Notes: generated by a model not told the origin, from the letters alone. Counted from the stretch's first letter, positions 1-10,551 are shown. The stretch: 64,000 nt of DNA from Stutzerimonas xanthomarina DSM 18231 (GCF_900129835.1 NZ_FQXA01000001.1:806001-870000), one strand, 5' to 3'. Numbers and translations are program-made.

Positions 1-329
1 TTGACCGGCAGGTAATGATCCTCGGCGGAGCCAACATGCACGTGAGAAACGAAGAAGTCCTGGTCGCGGTTGAACGCCTCGACGCGATCCCACAGCGCGT
101 CGAACTTGTCGGCCGGGAACGGACGGTTGATCGGCCCCCAGGAAATGGAGGCCTGAGTGCTGGGCTCCTCGACTATATAGCGGTCAGCTGGCGAACGACC
201 GGTCCGGTGGCCGGTTTTCACGACGAGCGCGCCAGTGGCGGCCAATTCACCTTCACCGCGCTTGATGGCTTCTTCGACCAGTTGAGCGGTGCTGATGTCG
301 ATGTATACGGCGTTAGTGGCTTGCGTCAT
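1..329 (-). CDS. pckA: Phosphoenolpyruvate carboxykinase (ATP), N-terminal part
   Basis: Partial gene; only the first 109 codons lie in the window and the rest runs off the left edge. PckA converts oxaloacetate and ATP to phosphoenolpyruvate, the first committed step of gluconeogenesis in the cytoplasm. The translated start ([20 protein letters not shown]) and the motif [17 protein letters not shown], followed by SWGPINRPF, match the N-terminal domain of ATP-dependent PckA. The ATG at 329 is preceded on the minus strand by GGGAAA as a plausible ribosome site. The next gene on the same strand is hslO, about 150 bases upstream, as in other pseudomonads. The catalytic and nucleotide-binding parts are not visible. 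Confidence 0.93.
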   Translation of the reverse strand, partial: MTQATNAVYIDISTAQLVEEAIKRGEGELAATGALVVKTGHRTGRSPADRYIVEEPSTQASISWGPINRPFPADKFDALWDRVEAFNRDQDFFVSHVHVGSAEDHYLPV

Positions 330-482
330 GAGTTTCCCGTCGGCCCTGGGCCGATTCCTCCATGCTTTGTAGCCCACAGAGTAGTGGACTACACCGAAAA
401 AAAGTGCGCGCGATTATGACAGAAATGACGCTGCGCTGGGTATGAGGGCGTAATGGCGAAAAGGTTCTACGCCCCCTTCCTT

Positions 483-1382
483 TTAGTGGCGCGTACCGGA
501 GGGGCCAGTCGTCCCAGCACCAGCGAACAGTTGCGCGATGTCAGCTGCATCAAAGCGGTAGCTGTGATTGCAGAATTGGCAGTCGATGGTAATGGCCCCG
601 CCCTGCTCCTCCAGCAGTCGTTCGGCATCCTGCTGACCCAGGCTGACCACCGCGTTGGCCGAGCGCTCGCGGGAGCAACTGCAGCGGAAGACAATCGAGC
701 GCGGTTCGAACAGACGCACCTGCTCTTCATGATAGAGGCGATGCAATACCGTCTGGGTGTCGAGGCCGAGCAGCTCTTCGGCGGACAGCGTATCGGCCAG
801 GGTCCGCAGATGCTGCCAGCTGGCTTCACGCTCTTCGCCGTCGCGGATGCGATCGGCCGGCAGTTGTTGCAGCAACATGCCGCAGGCGCGACGCCCATCG
901 GCGGCTAGCCAGAAGCGCGTCGGCAACTGCTCGGAGGAGGCGAAATAGTTCGACAGGCTGTCGGCCAGGGTCACGCCGTCCAGCGCAACGATGCCCTGAT
1001 ACCGCTGCCCGTTGGCCGGATCGATGGTCATCGCCATAACGCCATCGGGCATCAGTTCCGAAAAGGTCGCGCCAGGCGTCAGTAGCGACTCGTCATAACG
1101 GGCAATGCCGCGTACTTCCCGATCGCTGGAACATTCGACCATCAGCAGCGGCACCGCCCCCGAAGAACGCGCCTGTAACACCATCAGACCATCGAACTTT
1201 AATGTGCCGACCAGCAACGCCGCTGCGGCAAGGAGTTCGCCGAGCAGTTGAGCGACCGGTTCCGGGTAGCTGTGCTTGGCCAGCACTTCGGCATAGCTGC
1301 GTTCAAGCCCGACCCACTCGCCGCGCACGTCGGTGTCATCGAAAAGGAAACGTTGGGTGTAATCGGAATCGAGCATGGGCAT
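483..1382 (-). CDS. hslO: Redox-regulated chaperone Hsp33
   Basis: Cytoplasmic holdase of 299 aa that is activated by oxidative unfolding and protects proteins from aggregation. The N-terminal half carries the family pattern [14 protein letters not shown]. The C-terminal zinc site is complete: CSC (in [10 protein letters not shown]) and, about 30 residues later, CQFC, giving the four redox-sensing cysteines. The length fits the family. The start could be ATG 1382 or the second Met two codons later (1376); neither has a strong ribosome site. It lies between hslR and pckA, a conserved Pseudomonas arrangement, and a 126-base gap separates it from hslR, so co-transcription is possible but not shown. 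Confidence 0.95.
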   Translation of the reverse strand: MPMLDSDYTQRFLFDDTDVRGEWVGLERSYAEVLAKHSYPEPVAQLLGELLAAAALLVGTLKFDGLMVLQARSSGAVPLLMVECSSDREVRGIARYDESLLTPGATFSELMPDGVMAMTIDPANGQRYQGIVALDGVTLADSLSNYFASSEQLPTRFWLAADGRRACGMLLQQLPADRIRDGEEREASWQHLRTLADTLSAEELLGLDTQTVLHRLYHEEQVRLFEPRSIVFRCSCSRERSANAVVSLGQQDAERLLEEQGGAITIDCQFCNHSYRFDAADIAQLFAGAGTTGPSGTRH

Positions 1383-1508
1383 GACCAGAGCAGGTTGGCG
1401 ATCAGGCCGGTAAGACGACGCGAGGCTCGGCGAGCCTTACGTTTTGCCGGTGCCTGAGAGAAGGGACCGCATTCTAGGATGAAAGTGGCGACCGTCCAAC
1501 CGCCAGCG

Positions 1509-1907
1509 TCAGCCTGCGTCAGAGCGAAAGCGCTGCAAGGCACGGCGTTGCTTCTTACTGGGTTTACCGTCGGTTTCCACACCCAGGCTACCGGCCTTAC
1601 GCATAGCCGCAGCGTTCTCACGGCGTACCAGGCTCTCGGCAGTCTCGGCATAGAGCAGCTGTGCTTCCGGTGCACCCTTGCGCACCGCTGACAGGGCCTG
1701 GATAACCACCGTGCGCTCGTCGAAACCGGCGCGGATTACCAGCTCTTCTCCGATCTTCGGCTCCTTGCCCGGCTTGCACCGCTCACCACGACAATGCACC
1801 TTGCCGCCTTCAATGGCCGCTTTTGCCAAGGCGCGCGTCTTGAAGAAGCGCGCCGCCCATAACCACTTGTCCAGCCGGACTTTGCCGTCGTCTTTCTCGC
1901 TCATCAT
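1509..1907 (-). CDS. hslR: Heat-shock protein Hsp15, S4 RNA-binding protein
   Basis: A 132-aa S4-domain protein. Hsp15 binds stalled 50S subunits that carry peptidyl-tRNA and helps recycle them. The N-terminus (VRLDKWLWAARFFKTRALA, then GGKVHCRGERCKPGKEP) is the S4 domain, residues about 9-70. The C-terminal tail is basic (KPSKKQRRALQRFR), as expected for rRNA contact. Two adjacent ATG codons (1907 and 1904) can start it. It is divergent from rimB, with about 70 bases between the starts that must hold both promoters, and precedes hslO on the same strand. Confidence 0.94.
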   Translation of the reverse strand: MMSEKDDGKVRLDKWLWAARFFKTRALAKAAIEGGKVHCRGERCKPGKEPKIGEELVIRAGFDERTVVIQALSAVRKGAPEAQLLYAETAESLVRRENAAAMRKAGSLGVETDGKPSKKQRRALQRFRSDAG

Positions 1908-1978
1908 TCAACTCTGCCTAGCGTCTCGTTGTCATAGGTTGGAACAGGGAGATGCGGTTGTCATGCAGCCTGTCTAGA

Positions 1979-2473
1979 ATGCGCCGAAATCTACTGGATA
2001 CACTTTTGAACAGTCCCGACCTCCAGACAATCATCGGTTTGCGCGAATGGATCGCCCTGCCCGAGCTCGGCGTGGTCGGGCTGCGCGCGAAGATCGATAC
2101 GGGCGCCAGCACCTCGGCCCTGCATGCCACTGACATCAGTGAATTCGAACGCGGCGGCAAGCGCTGGGTTCGATTCACGGCGCATCTGGGCACGCTGGTG
2201 CAGCGTCGCCACCGCTGCGAAGCGCCGGTCATCGCACGCAAGACGATCAAAAGCTCCAACGGCCATGTGCAGACCCGCTATGTAGTACGCACACTGCTGG
2301 CGCTGGGCGATCATCTCTGGCCCGTGGAATTCACCCTTACCTGCCGCAAGACCATGCGCTATCGCCTGCTGTTGGGATCAAAAGCCCTGATGGATGGCAA
2401 ATGGCTGGTCGACCCTGCACGCACGTACGTGCAGGAAAAACCCCAAACCCTTACCTCTCCCGGTGCCCAATGA
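1979..2473 (+). CDS. rimB: RimB-type ATP-dependent zinc protease family protein
   Basis: Member of the RimK/LysX-associated 'ATP-dependent zinc protease' family (COG4067, retropepsin-like). In Pseudomonas it works with RimK in tuning ribosomal protein S6 glutamylation. The aspartic-protease-like motif [14 protein letters not shown] is present near residue 37, followed by FTAHLGT and [11 protein letters not shown] place the start at ATG 1979 (about 164 aa), which matches family length better than the in-frame ATG at 1952. Neither start has a good ribosome site. The TGA overlaps the rimK ATG (ATGA), so the two genes are translationally coupled. Confidence 0.86.
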   Translation: MRRNLLDTLLNSPDLQTIIGLREWIALPELGVVGLRAKIDTGASTSALHATDISEFERGGKRWVRFTAHLGTLVQRRHRCEAPVIARKTIKSSNGHVQTRYVVRTLLALGDHLWPVEFTLTCRKTMRYRLLLGSKALMDGKWLVDPARTYVQEKPQTLTSPGAQ

Positions 2474-3375
2474 AAATCGCCGTGCTGTCGCGCAACCCAC
2501 GCCTGTATTCGACCCGCCGTCTGGTGGAGGCCGGCCAGCAACGTGGCCATGAGGTGGTCGTCATCGACACCCTGCGCGCGTACATGAACATCGCCAGCCA
2601 CAAGCCGCAGATTCATTACCGGGGCCGCCCGCTGGAGGGCTTCGATGCGGTGATCCCGCGAATCGGCGCCTCGGTTACCTTTTATGGCTGCGCGGTGCTG
2701 CGCCAGTTCGAAATGCAGGGCGTTTTCCCGCTCAACGAATCAGTGGCGATCGCTCGCTCACGGGACAAGTTGCGTTCACTGCAGCTGCTGTCGCGCCGCG
2801 GCATCGGCCTGCCGGTGACCGGCTTTGCCCACTCACCGGACGATATCGCCGACCTGATCCAGATGGTCAACGGCGCACCACTGGTGATCAAGGTGCTGGA
2901 AGGCACCCAGGGCATCGGCGTGGTCATGTGCGAAACCGCCACCGCCGCCGAATCGGTGATCGAGGCCTTCATGGGCCTCAAGCAGGACATCATGGTTCAG
3001 GAGTACATCAAGGAAGCCGGCGGCGCGGACATCCGCTGCTTCGTGGTGGGTGAAAAGGTGATCGCCGCCATGAAGCGTCAGGCCAAGCCCGGCGAGTTCC
3101 GCTCCAACCTGCACCGCGGCGGCACCGCCAGCCTGATCAAGATCACTCCGGAAGAACGCATGACGGCCATCCGCGCCGCCAAGGTCATGGGCCTGAGCGT
3201 TGCTGGCGTGGATATCCTGCGCTCCAACCACGGGCCGCTGGTGATGGAAGTGAATTCGTCGCCGGGTCTTGCCGGCATCGAGGAAACCACGGGCAAGGAT
3301 GTGGCTGGGTTGATCATCCAGTATCTGGAGAAGAACGCCGGCCCGCACCTGACACGTACGAAGGGGAAAGGCTGA
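2470..3375 (+). CDS. rimK: Ribosomal protein S6-L-glutamate ligase
   Basis: ATP-grasp ligase of 301 aa that adds glutamate residues to the C-terminus of ribosomal protein S6. The start [20 protein letters not shown] at 2470 is exact for the family (E. coli RimK is 300 aa). ATP-grasp landmarks are visible: [12 protein letters not shown] (glycine-rich loop), [19 protein letters not shown], and the metal-binding end [14 protein letters not shown]. It overlaps rimB by four bases. It is convergent with the histidine-kinase gene that follows, with 75 bases between their stops and no clear terminator. Confidence 0.97.
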   Translation: MKIAVLSRNPRLYSTRRLVEAGQQRGHEVVVIDTLRAYMNIASHKPQIHYRGRPLEGFDAVIPRIGASVTFYGCAVLRQFEMQGVFPLNESVAIARSRDKLRSLQLLSRRGIGLPVTGFAHSPDDIADLIQMVNGAPLVIKVLEGTQGIGVVMCETATAAESVIEAFMGLKQDIMVQEYIKEAGGADIRCFVVGEKVIAAMKRQAKPGEFRSNLHRGGTASLIKITPEERMTAIRAAKVMGLSVAGVDILRSNHGPLVMEVNSSPGLAGIEETTGKDVAGLIIQYLEKNAGPHLTRTKGKG

Positions 3376-3450
3376 GCTGGACGCTGGACAGCGAGTGAGC
3401 CAGCACTAAAACCTCATCAAGCTTCCCAGCCTCAAGCGCCCTCTCGGCGT

Positions 3451-4770
3451 TTATGGCTTTATCGCATCCCTCGGCAACAACAACCCCAACGGCAGGCTCA
3501 CCCGCGCCTCGAGCCCGCCGCCTTCGCGGTTGCGTAACTCAATCACGCCACCATGTTGCGAAGCGATCCGCTTGACGATCGCCAACCCCAAGCCGGCGCC
3601 CTGCCCGCCACGAGCCTTGTCGCCGCGGATGAAGGGGTTGAATATCTCGCCGAGCTCCCGCGGATCGATGCCGGCACCTCGGTCGAGCACGCTGAGGACC
3701 ACATAGGGTGCATTGCTGTCGCCCGAAACATGGGCGGCAACCTCAACCGCATGACCGCCGTAGCGCAACGCATTTTCGATCAGATTGACCAGCAGCCGCT
3801 TGATCGAAACCCGCCGCAACGCTAGCTGCGGCATGGGCTCAACACACAGGCGAACACTTTCGCCGTACTGGTTGTAGGGCGCCACGACTTCACGCACCAG
3901 TTCGCCGAGATCGACGCTCTCCACCGGCTCGTCACTGCCGTCGCGCACGAACGCGAGAAACTGGTCGAGGATCGCGTTCATGTCCTCGATATCGCGAACC
4001 ATATCCTCAGTGAGCTCGGCTTCACTGGTCATCAGTTCCAGCGACAGACGCAGGCGCGTCAGCGGCGTGCGCAAGTCATGAGACACGCCAGCAAGCATCA
4101 GCTCACGCTCGCGGCCAGCCTGCTCGACGTCTTCGGCCATCTGATTGAACGCGCGATACACCTCGGTCATCTCGCTCGGCGTATCGCTGATGGGCAGCCG
4201 CACGCTGCGTCCCTTGCCGATCTGCCGCGCCGCATAGACCAGACGCTTGAGCGGCAGGTTGAGCTGACTGACAAAAATCCAGGCCGCCGCAGTCGACAAC
4301 AGGCCGATCCCGAGAAACCAGCCCAGCACGCTCCAGATGCGCTGGCCGCGCAACGGGTAGGCGTAGAGCGGGACCTGTAACCAATCCGGTCCTAACTCGG
4401 GCGCCCGTACCCAGATGGCTGTCTGTGGCTGGATACGTACCCGTACCTCCGTGCCGGCGCCAAGCTCCGTCTGCATCTGTCTCTGGAAGATCTCGGTGTA
4501 GGGCCAGTGGTACTCGCTGGGCGGTACGTCCTCGACAGCAACCCGCTGCAAGCCGGCGGCCTCGGCAATCCGTTCGCGGTTCTGGTCGTCGGCGGCCCAG
4601 TAGGCACGCAAGGTCAGTGCCGCACCGTGGCTGTATTGACGATCGACCATGACGTCCTCGTTCATCATCAGGTACACGAGCATCAGTACCTTGGAGAAGA
4701 GCACGACGATCAGCACCATCCACAGGGTGCGGGCGAAGAAGCTTTGCGGGAACCAGAGCGGGGTTTTCAT
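3451..4770 (-). CDS. amgS: EnvZ/AmgS-type sensor histidine kinase
   Basis: Inner-membrane sensor kinase of 439 aa, orthologous by position and sequence to P. aeruginosa AmgS (EnvZ family), which with AmgR answers envelope stress from misfolded membrane proteins, for example under aminoglycosides. Transmembrane segments lie at residues about 15-36 and 146-168, enclosing a periplasmic domain. HAMP follows at about 168-222. The H box is VSHDLRTPLTRLR with His231. The N box (LLVNLIENALRYG) and G boxes (DRGAGID, GAGLGLAIV) are intact. I chose ATG 4770 (MKTPLWFPQSFFARTLWMV) because the upstream in-frame stretch is not kinase-like. The gap to amgR (229 bases) is large and contains a repeat. Confidence 0.94.
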   Translation of the reverse strand: MKTPLWFPQSFFARTLWMVLIVVLFSKVLMLVYLMMNEDVMVDRQYSHGAALTLRAYWAADDQNRERIAEAAGLQRVAVEDVPPSEYHWPYTEIFQRQMQTELGAGTEVRVRIQPQTAIWVRAPELGPDWLQVPLYAYPLRGQRIWSVLGWFLGIGLLSTAAAWIFVSQLNLPLKRLVYAARQIGKGRSVRLPISDTPSEMTEVYRAFNQMAEDVEQAGRERELMLAGVSHDLRTPLTRLRLSLELMTSEAELTEDMVRDIEDMNAILDQFLAFVRDGSDEPVESVDLGELVREVVAPYNQYGESVRLCVEPMPQLALRRVSIKRLLVNLIENALRYGGHAVEVAAHVSGDSNAPYVVLSVLDRGAGIDPRELGEIFNPFIRGDKARGGQGAGLGLAIVKRIASQHGGVIELRNREGGGLEARVSLPLGLLLPRDAIKP

Positions 4771-4875
4771 AAACAAGCCGATGTAGACCGCAGGAGGCTG
4801 TGCGAACAAGCACAGCGATGAGGGACTGCCGCGTGGAGAGGTCGGGCGCTGCGCCGCGTTAGCCAACCGAATCGT

Positions 4876-4898
4876 GGTGGGCTGAAGCCCATCCTACG
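4876..4898. repeat. Stutzeri-type short palindromic repeat, fragment
   Basis: The sequence TGGTGGGCTGAAGCCCATCC, followed by TACG, contains the self-complementary core TGGGCTTCAGCCCA-like pattern (GGGCTGAAGCCC). The same block occurs at 17100-17121 downstream of the CYTH/CHAD gene. It lies in the 229-base spacer between amgR and amgS, two genes that are normally almost adjacent. It is best read as an interspersed extragenic repeat, partly degraded on its left side. Confidence 0.6.
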
Positions 4899-4999
4899 AC
4901 GCTGGGAAAAACGACGAGATCCGTGAGCCACCCAGTGATGCAGACCGAGACAAGCACTGCACCCCAATTCGGTTCAGCGCCGCACGCATGTACCGGCGG

Positions 5000-5734
5000 C
5001 TATTTGTTTCCATCGGGCACGAACACATAACCCACACCCCAGACCGTCTGAATGTAACGCGGTTTGGACGGGTCCGGCTCGATCAGGCGGCGCAGGCGGG
5101 AAATCTGCACATCGATGGAACGCTCCAGCGCGTCCCACTCGCGACCGCGGGCCAGGTTCATCAGCTTGTCGCGGGTCAGTGGCTCGCGAGCGTGCTGTAC
5201 CAGCGCCTTGAGCACGGCGAATTCACCGGTGGTGAGCATGTGCACCTGATCGCCCTTCTTTAGCTCACGGGTGCCGAGGAACAATTCGTAGTCGCCAAAG
5301 GTGACGGTCTCGTCTTCGCTGCCCGGCGCGCCCGGCACCTGCGGCGCCTGGCGGCGCAGGACCGCACGGATACGTGCCAGCAGCTCGCGTGGATTGAAGG
5401 GCTTGGCCAGGTAATCGTCGGCGCCCTGCTCCAGCCCCTGAATGCGACTGGCCTCGTCGCCCTTGGCGGTGAGCATGATGATCGGGATCTGGTTGCCACC
5501 GGTGCGCAACCGGTTGCAGGCGGAAAGGCCATCCTCGCCCGGCATCATCAGGTCCAGCACGACCAGATGGAACAGCTCGCGGCTGAGCAGACGGTCCATC
5601 TGCTCGGCACTTTCCACGGTCCGTACGCGATAGCCCTGCTCATCAAGAAACCGCTCGAGCAGACGCCGCAGACGGGCGTCATCGTCAACAATCAGGATCT
5701 TTTCGCCTTCGCTGGCGGGTGCAGTGCTGCTCAT
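5000..5734 (-). CDS. amgR: OmpR/AmgR-type response regulator
   Basis: A 244-aa OmpR-family transcription factor, partner of the kinase gene just downstream. The receiver domain has the acidic pair in LIVDDD (Asp17/18), the phospho-acceptor in VVLDLMMPGEDG (Asp61) and the conserved lysine in DDYLAKPF. The C-terminal winged helix ends in the classic RGREWDALERSIDVQISRLR and YIQTVWGVGYVF. Start ATG 5734 gives a standard N-terminus; longer in-frame extension is non-conserved. It is divergent from tex with 230 bases between starts. Known family role: envelope-stress and aminoglycoside-tolerance regulon. Whether the kinase is on the same transcript is uncertain because of the repeat-containing spacer. 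Confidence 0.95.
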   Translation of the reverse strand: MSSTAPASEGEKILIVDDDARLRRLLERFLDEQGYRVRTVESAEQMDRLLSRELFHLVVLDLMMPGEDGLSACNRLRTGGNQIPIIMLTAKGDEASRIQGLEQGADDYLAKPFNPRELLARIRAVLRRQAPQVPGAPGSEDETVTFGDYELFLGTRELKKGDQVHMLTTGEFAVLKALVQHAREPLTRDKLMNLARGREWDALERSIDVQISRLRRLIEPDPSKPRYIQTVWGVGYVFVPDGNK

Positions 5735-5964
5735 GAGAACTCCCGGAATGATCGACGGCGCATTATGCGCGCAGTGTTGTAAACGCAACTGACAGCCATT
5801 GTTAGCAGATTTTGCGGGGGGAAGCCGAGAGCCAAAGGAATGAGTCGGCGTACCCACCACTGGCTTTTTCGTCCGACTGCCCGCCTCAAGCCGGCCGCTG
5901 CCCTTATAATCGCGCCCTCTCGCGCAGGCACGGCCTGCATGGTTTGACTGACCCAGGTAGGTTC

Positions 5965-8286
5965 ATGGACAGCATCAACTCCCGCATTGCCGCTGAATTG
6001 GGCGTGCGCCCGCAACAAGTCGCCGCCACCGTGGCGCTGCTTGACGAAGGCTCCACCGTCCCCTTCATCGCCCGATACCGCAAGGAAGTCACCGGCAGCC
6101 TCGACGACACCCAGCTGCGCCTGCTCGAGGAGCGCCTGCGCTATATGCGCGAGCTGGACGACCGTCGCGCCTCGATCCTTGCCAGCATCGAGGAACAGGG
6201 CAAGCTCACGCCCGAGCTCAAGCGCGAGATCGACCTCGCCGATACCAAGACCCGCCTCGAAGACCTTTACCTGCCTTATAAGCAGAAGCGCCGCACCAAG
6301 GGCCAGATCGCCCTGGAAGCCGGCCTCGGCGAGTTGGCCGACGCGATCTTTGCCGATCCCGAGCTCAATCCCGAAAGCGAGGCCGCACGCTTCGTCGATG
6401 CCGAGAAGGGCTTCGCCGATACCAAAGCGGTGCTCGAAGGCGCCAAGTACATCCTGATGGAGCGCTTCGCCGAAGACGCCAACCTGCTGGCCAAGCTGCG
6501 CGACTTCCTCACCCACAACGCTACCCTGAGCGCGCGCGTGGTGCCCGGCAAAGAAAACGAAGGCGCCAAGTTCAGCGACTATTTCGAACACGACGAACCG
6601 CTCAAGAGCGCGCCGTCACACCGTGCGCTGGCGATCTTTCGCGGGCGCAACGAAGGCGTGCTCAGCGTCAGCCTGAAGGTCGGCGACGAGGCGCCCGGGA
6701 CCATGCACCCCGGCGAAGTGATGATCGGCGAGCGCTTCGGTATCTCCAACCGCGGCCGAGCAGCGGACAAGTGGCTCGGCGAAGTGGTGCGCTGGACCTG
6801 GAAAGTGAAGCTCTACACCCATCTGGAAACCGACCTGCTCGGCGAACTGCGCGACAAGGCCGAAGACGATGCCATCGGCGTCTTCGCCCGCAACATGCAT
6901 GACCTGCTGCTGGCCGCGCCGGCCGGCCCACGTGCCACGCTGGGGCTCGACCCGGGCCTGCGCACCGGTTGCAAAGTCGCGGTGGTCGATGCCACCGGCA
7001 AGCTGCTGGATACCGCTACGGTCTACCCACACGCGCCGCGCAACGACTGGGACGGCACCCTGGCCGTGCTGGCCAAGCTCTGCGCCAAGCATGCTGTCGA
7101 CCTGATCGCCATCGGCAACGGCACCGCCAGCCGTGAAAGTGACCGGCTGGCCGCCGACCTGATCAAGCAGGTGCCGGGCCTCAAGCTGACCAAGGTGATG
7201 GTCTCCGAGGCCGGCGCTTCGGTGTACTCGGCCTCGGAACTGGCCGCCAAGGAATTCCCGGATCTGGACGTTTCGATCCGCGGCGCGGTATCCATCGCGC
7301 GCCGCCTGCAAGACCCGCTCGCCGAACTGGTGAAGATCGAACCGAAAGCCATCGGCGTCGGCCAGTACCAGCACGATGTGTCCCAGCTCAAATTGGCGCG
7401 CTCGCTAGATGCCGTGGTGGAAGACTGCGTGAACGCCGTCGGCGTCGACGTCAATACGGCTTCGGTGGCGCTGCTGGCGCGGATTTCTGGCCTGAACACC
7501 ACCCTGGCGCAGAACATCGTGGCCTACCGCGACGCCAACGGCGCGTTCAAGGCACGCAACGAGTTGAAGAAGGTGCCACGTCTGGGCGACAAGACCTTCG
7601 AACAGGCCGCTGGATTCCTCCGCGTGATGAACGGTAGCAACCCGCTGGACGCCTCGGCCGTTCACCCGGAAACCTATCCGTTGGTCAAACGCATCGCCAC
7701 CGACACAGGCCGCGACATCCGCTCGCTGATTGGCGACTCGGCGTTTCTCAAGCGCCTGGACCCGAAACAGTTCACCGACGAAAGCTTCGGCCTGGTCACC
7801 GTCAGCGACATCCTTCAGGAGCTGGAAAAACCCGGTCGCGATCCGCGCCCCGAGTTCAAGACGGCCGAATTCCAGGAAGGCGTGGAAAAGCTGAGCGACC
7901 TGACACCCGGGATGGTGCTCGAAGGTGTGGTCACCAACGTGACCAACTTCGGTGCCTTCGTCGACATCGGCGTGCATCAGGATGGTCTGGTGCACATCTC
8001 GGCGCTATCTGAGAAATTCGTCAAAGACCCGTATGAAGTGGTCAAGGCCGGCGACATCGTCAAGGTCAAGGTCATGGAAGTGGATATCCCGCGCAAGCGC
8101 GTCGGCTTGTCCATGCGCATGAGCGATACCCCTGGCGAAAAAGCGGACGGCATGCGCGGCGGCAGCAACAATCGCAGCGGCCAGGCGCGTGGCGAGCGTA
8201 AGCCGAGCAAGCCGGACACCAAGCCGGCTCCGGCCAACAACGCCATGGCCGCGCTGTTCGCCAACGCCAAGAACCTGAGGAAATAA
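5965..8286 (+). CDS. tex: Tex, S1-domain RNA-binding transcription accessory protein
   Basis: A 773-aa cytoplasmic protein of the Tex/Spt6-like family, which binds nucleic acid and affects transcription. Visible parts in order: N-terminal helical region ([22 protein letters not shown]), YqgF/RNase-H-like core ([17 protein letters not shown]), helix-hairpin-helix ([17 protein letters not shown]), and a C-terminal S1 domain ([20 protein letters not shown]) followed by a basic low-complexity tail. The start [13 protein letters not shown] at 5965 agrees with family length; upstream in-frame sequence is not conserved. A thioesterase gene follows one base after the stop, so they form an operon. Confidence 0.96.
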   Translation: MDSINSRIAAELGVRPQQVAATVALLDEGSTVPFIARYRKEVTGSLDDTQLRLLEERLRYMRELDDRRASILASIEEQGKLTPELKREIDLADTKTRLEDLYLPYKQKRRTKGQIALEAGLGELADAIFADPELNPESEAARFVDAEKGFADTKAVLEGAKYILMERFAEDANLLAKLRDFLTHNATLSARVVPGKENEGAKFSDYFEHDEPLKSAPSHRALAIFRGRNEGVLSVSLKVGDEAPGTMHPGEVMIGERFGISNRGRAADKWLGEVVRWTWKVKLYTHLETDLLGELRDKAEDDAIGVFARNMHDLLLAAPAGPRATLGLDPGLRTGCKVAVVDATGKLLDTATVYPHAPRNDWDGTLAVLAKLCAKHAVDLIAIGNGTASRESDRLAADLIKQVPGLKLTKVMVSEAGASVYSASELAAKEFPDLDVSIRGAVSIARRLQDPLAELVKIEPKAIGVGQYQHDVSQLKLARSLDAVVEDCVNAVGVDVNTASVALLARISGLNTTLAQNIVAYRDANGAFKARNELKKVPRLGDKTFEQAAGFLRVMNGSNPLDASAVHPETYPLVKRIATDTGRDIRSLIGDSAFLKRLDPKQFTDESFGLVTVSDILQELEKPGRDPRPEFKTAEFQEGVEKLSDLTPGMVLEGVVTNVTNFGAFVDIGVHQDGLVHISALSEKFVKDPYEVVKAGDIVKVKVMEVDIPRKRVGLSMRMSDTPGEKADGMRGGSNNRSGQARGERKPSKPDTKPAPANNAMAALFANAKNLRK

Positions 8287-8287
8287 G

Positions 8288-8674
8288 GTGCGCGAAGTCG
8301 AAGCAGTGGGGAGCAGCAGCGCCTTCGGGCGGCTGTTGGGCCTGGAAATCATCAAAGCCGCAGACGGCGAGGCGCTGCTGCGCCTCGCGATGCACGATGG
8401 CTTGCGCAACCTGCACGGCAAGCTGCATGGCGGCGCGCTGTTCTCGCTGATCGATACCGCCATGGGCCAGGCCAGCCATAGCCTTAACGACGGCGAACCG
8501 AACAGCGTCACGCTGGAATGCAAGGTCAACTACATTCGCCCGGTGACCGAAGGCGAGCTGACCTGTCGCGCCTGGGTGGTACATGGCGGCCGACGCACTC
8601 AGGTGCTCGAAGCCGACGTTCATCAGGGTGAAAAGCTGATAGCCAAGGCGCAGGCGACCTTTTCGGTCATGTGA
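8288..8674 (+). CDS. PaaI-type hotdog thioesterase
   Basis: Small acyl-CoA thioesterase-like protein of 128 aa with the hotdog fold. The active-site region NLHGKLHGGALFSLIDTAMG matches the PaaI/DUF4442 signature, with the family HGG motif and a downstream acidic residue. It starts with GTG at 8288, only one base after the tex stop, and its ribosome site (GAGGAAATAAG) spans the end of tex, so translation is probably coupled to tex. The substrate cannot be told from sequence. The same neighbour pair is found in P. aeruginosa. Confidence 0.85.
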   Translation: MREVEAVGSSSAFGRLLGLEIIKAADGEALLRLAMHDGLRNLHGKLHGGALFSLIDTAMGQASHSLNDGEPNSVTLECKVNYIRPVTEGELTCRAWVVHGGRRTQVLEADVHQGEKLIAKAQATFSVM

Positions 8675-8920
8675 GTCATCGGGTCGCAGCCCAGGGTCGA
8701 TTGGCGATCAATTCCTCGCTGCGGTGCAGAGCCCATGTCGTGAAGTCGCGCGCAGGCAATGGCTGGGCCTCGCCTGACGTCGGCGCGCGGCCCGGAACAA
8801 TCCAAAAGCCGAGCCCGCCGAAACGCCCTGCAGCGGTGCGCGGTCCAACGCTAATGGCCTCTTGTAGAGCGTGCGATCCACCCCCATATTGTGCCGACTG
8901 ACGCGTGAAGGAATTCCCAA

Positions 8921-10510
8921 TTGAGCGATCTTCTCTCCCACCGCCTGGCGTTGCTGGCCGAGCATCAAAACCTGTCGCTGCTCTCGCAATGCCTGCATGG
9001 GATCGAGCGTGAATGCCTGCGCGTCGACAACGATGGCCAACTGGCACTGACGCCGCATCCACGAGCGCTGGGGTCGGCGTTGACGCATCCGAAGATCACC
9101 ACCGATTATTCCGAAGCGCTGCTCGAGTTCATCACCGGCACCGAGACCGATCCGCAAAAGACGCTGACCGAGCTGGACGCCATTCATCGGTACACCTACA
9201 GCAAGTTGGGCGGCGAATTCCTCTGGAGCCCGTCAATGCCCGGCCAGCTGCCGGAAGAGTCACAGATTCCGATTGCCGAATACGGCAGCTCGAATATCGG
9301 CCGGCTCAAGTATGTATACCGCCAGGGCCTGGCCCTGCGGTATGGCAAAACCATGCAGTGCATCGCCGGCATTCACTACAACTTTTCGCTTCCAGAGGCG
9401 TTGTGGGCGACGTTGCAGGCCGACGACGGCGACCAGCGATCCGCGCAGGAGTACCAGTCTTCTCGCTACATTGCGCTGATCCGTAATTTCCGCCGCTACA
9501 GCTGGCTGCTGATGTATCTGTTCGGCGCTTCGCCAGCGCTGGATGCCAGCTTCATGCGTGGCCGCTCGCACCAGCTTGAGCTGCTCGACGACGACACCCT
9601 TTATCTGCCCTACGCCACCAGCCTGCGCATGAGCGATCTGGGTTATCAGAGCAACGCCCAGGCCGGCTTGACACCCTGTTATGACAATCTGCTGAGCTAC
9701 ACCAGCAGCCTGCACAAGGCAGTGTCTACGCCTTATCCCGATTACGCAGCGCTGAGCACCAAAGATGCCGAGGGCAACTGGCAGCAGCTCAACACCAATG
9801 TTCTGCAGATCGAGAACGAGTACTACTCGAATATCCGCCCCAAGCGCGTGACGGACACCGGCGAACGCCCGCTACATGCGCTGCGCTCGCGCGGCATTCA
9901 GTACATCGAGGTGCGCTGTCTGGACATCAATCCCTTCCTTCCGCTGGGCATCGACCTCAGCGAAGCGCGCTTCCTCGATGCCTTCCTGCTGTTCTGCACA
10001 TTGCAGCAGAGCCCCTGCCTGATTGAGGGCGAATGCCAGACCAGCAGCGACAACTTCCTCAAAGTCGTCAAGGAAGGGCGCAAACCCGGGCTTGAGCTGC
10101 GCCGCTGCGGTGAAACTGTCAGCCTGCAGCAATGGGCGAGTGAGCTGGTGGAGCAAATCGGCCAGGTCGCCAAACTGCTGGACCGCAGCCATGGCGGTGA
10201 CGAGCATGCTCGCGCCATCGCCGCGCAACAGGCCAAGGTCGACGACAGCAGCCTGACGCCTTCGGCCCGCGTGCTCGAGGAGCTACAGCGCAACGGCGAA
10301 AGCTTCAGCCAGTTCGCGCTGCGTCAGACCCGTCAGCACGCCGAAGACTTCCGCAGCCGAACGCTGTCCGACGCCGACATGGCCTGGTTCGATGAAGCGG
10401 CGCGCAGCTCGCTGGCACAGCAGGCGGAGATGGAAGCTGCGGATAGCCAAGACTTCGACAGCTTCGTCGAGGACTACCAGCGCAGCCTGACCAGCCTCGG
10501 CGGAGCCTAG
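8921..10510 (+). CDS. gshA: Glutamate-cysteine ligase
   Basis: First enzyme of glutathione synthesis; it joins L-glutamate and L-cysteine using ATP. At 529 aa it is the proteobacterial type 1 (E. coli-like) form. Landmarks: GIERECLRV near the N-terminus (substrate/metal site), [19 protein letters not shown], and FMRGRSHQ in the middle, with [16 protein letters not shown] later. The start is TTG at 8921 ([12 protein letters not shown]), preceded by AAGGAA at good spacing. The 246 bases upstream hold no gene I can recognise. It is monocistronic or followed by the small membrane-protein gene at 10684. Confidence 0.97.
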   Translation: MSDLLSHRLALLAEHQNLSLLSQCLHGIERECLRVDNDGQLALTPHPRALGSALTHPKITTDYSEALLEFITGTETDPQKTLTELDAIHRYTYSKLGGEFLWSPSMPGQLPEESQIPIAEYGSSNIGRLKYVYRQGLALRYGKTMQCIAGIHYNFSLPEALWATLQADDGDQRSAQEYQSSRYIALIRNFRRYSWLLMYLFGASPALDASFMRGRSHQLELLDDDTLYLPYATSLRMSDLGYQSNAQAGLTPCYDNLLSYTSSLHKAVSTPYPDYAALSTKDAEGNWQQLNTNVLQIENEYYSNIRPKRVTDTGERPLHALRSRGIQYIEVRCLDINPFLPLGIDLSEARFLDAFLLFCTLQQSPCLIEGECQTSSDNFLKVVKEGRKPGLELRRCGETVSLQQWASELVEQIGQVAKLLDRSHGGDEHARAIAAQQAKVDDSSLTPSARVLEELQRNGESFSQFALRQTRQHAEDFRSRTLSDADMAWFDEAARSSLAQQAEMEAADSQDFDSFVEDYQRSLTSLGGA

Positions 10511-10521
10511 TCCTCATCAGC

Positions 10522-10551
10522 AGTCCGGCGGATCGCTCTAGTCCGGCGGAT
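10522..10551. repeat. 12-bp direct repeat downstream of gshA
   Basis: AGTCCGGCGGAT occurs twice, 18 bases apart start-to-start, in the spacer after gshA. No function is evident; it may be a small slippage product. Confidence 0.5.

Noticed and set aside
447..473. GGGCGTA...TACGCCC stem downstream of hslO as an intrinsic terminator
   Set aside because: The 7-base arms are separated by a long 13-base loop and there is no U-tract on the minus strand; too weak to list.
8675..8920. A possible gene in the spacer between the thioesterase gene and gshA
   Set aside because: Short frames exist in both directions but lack ribosome sites and meaningful composition; they extend across the gshA start.
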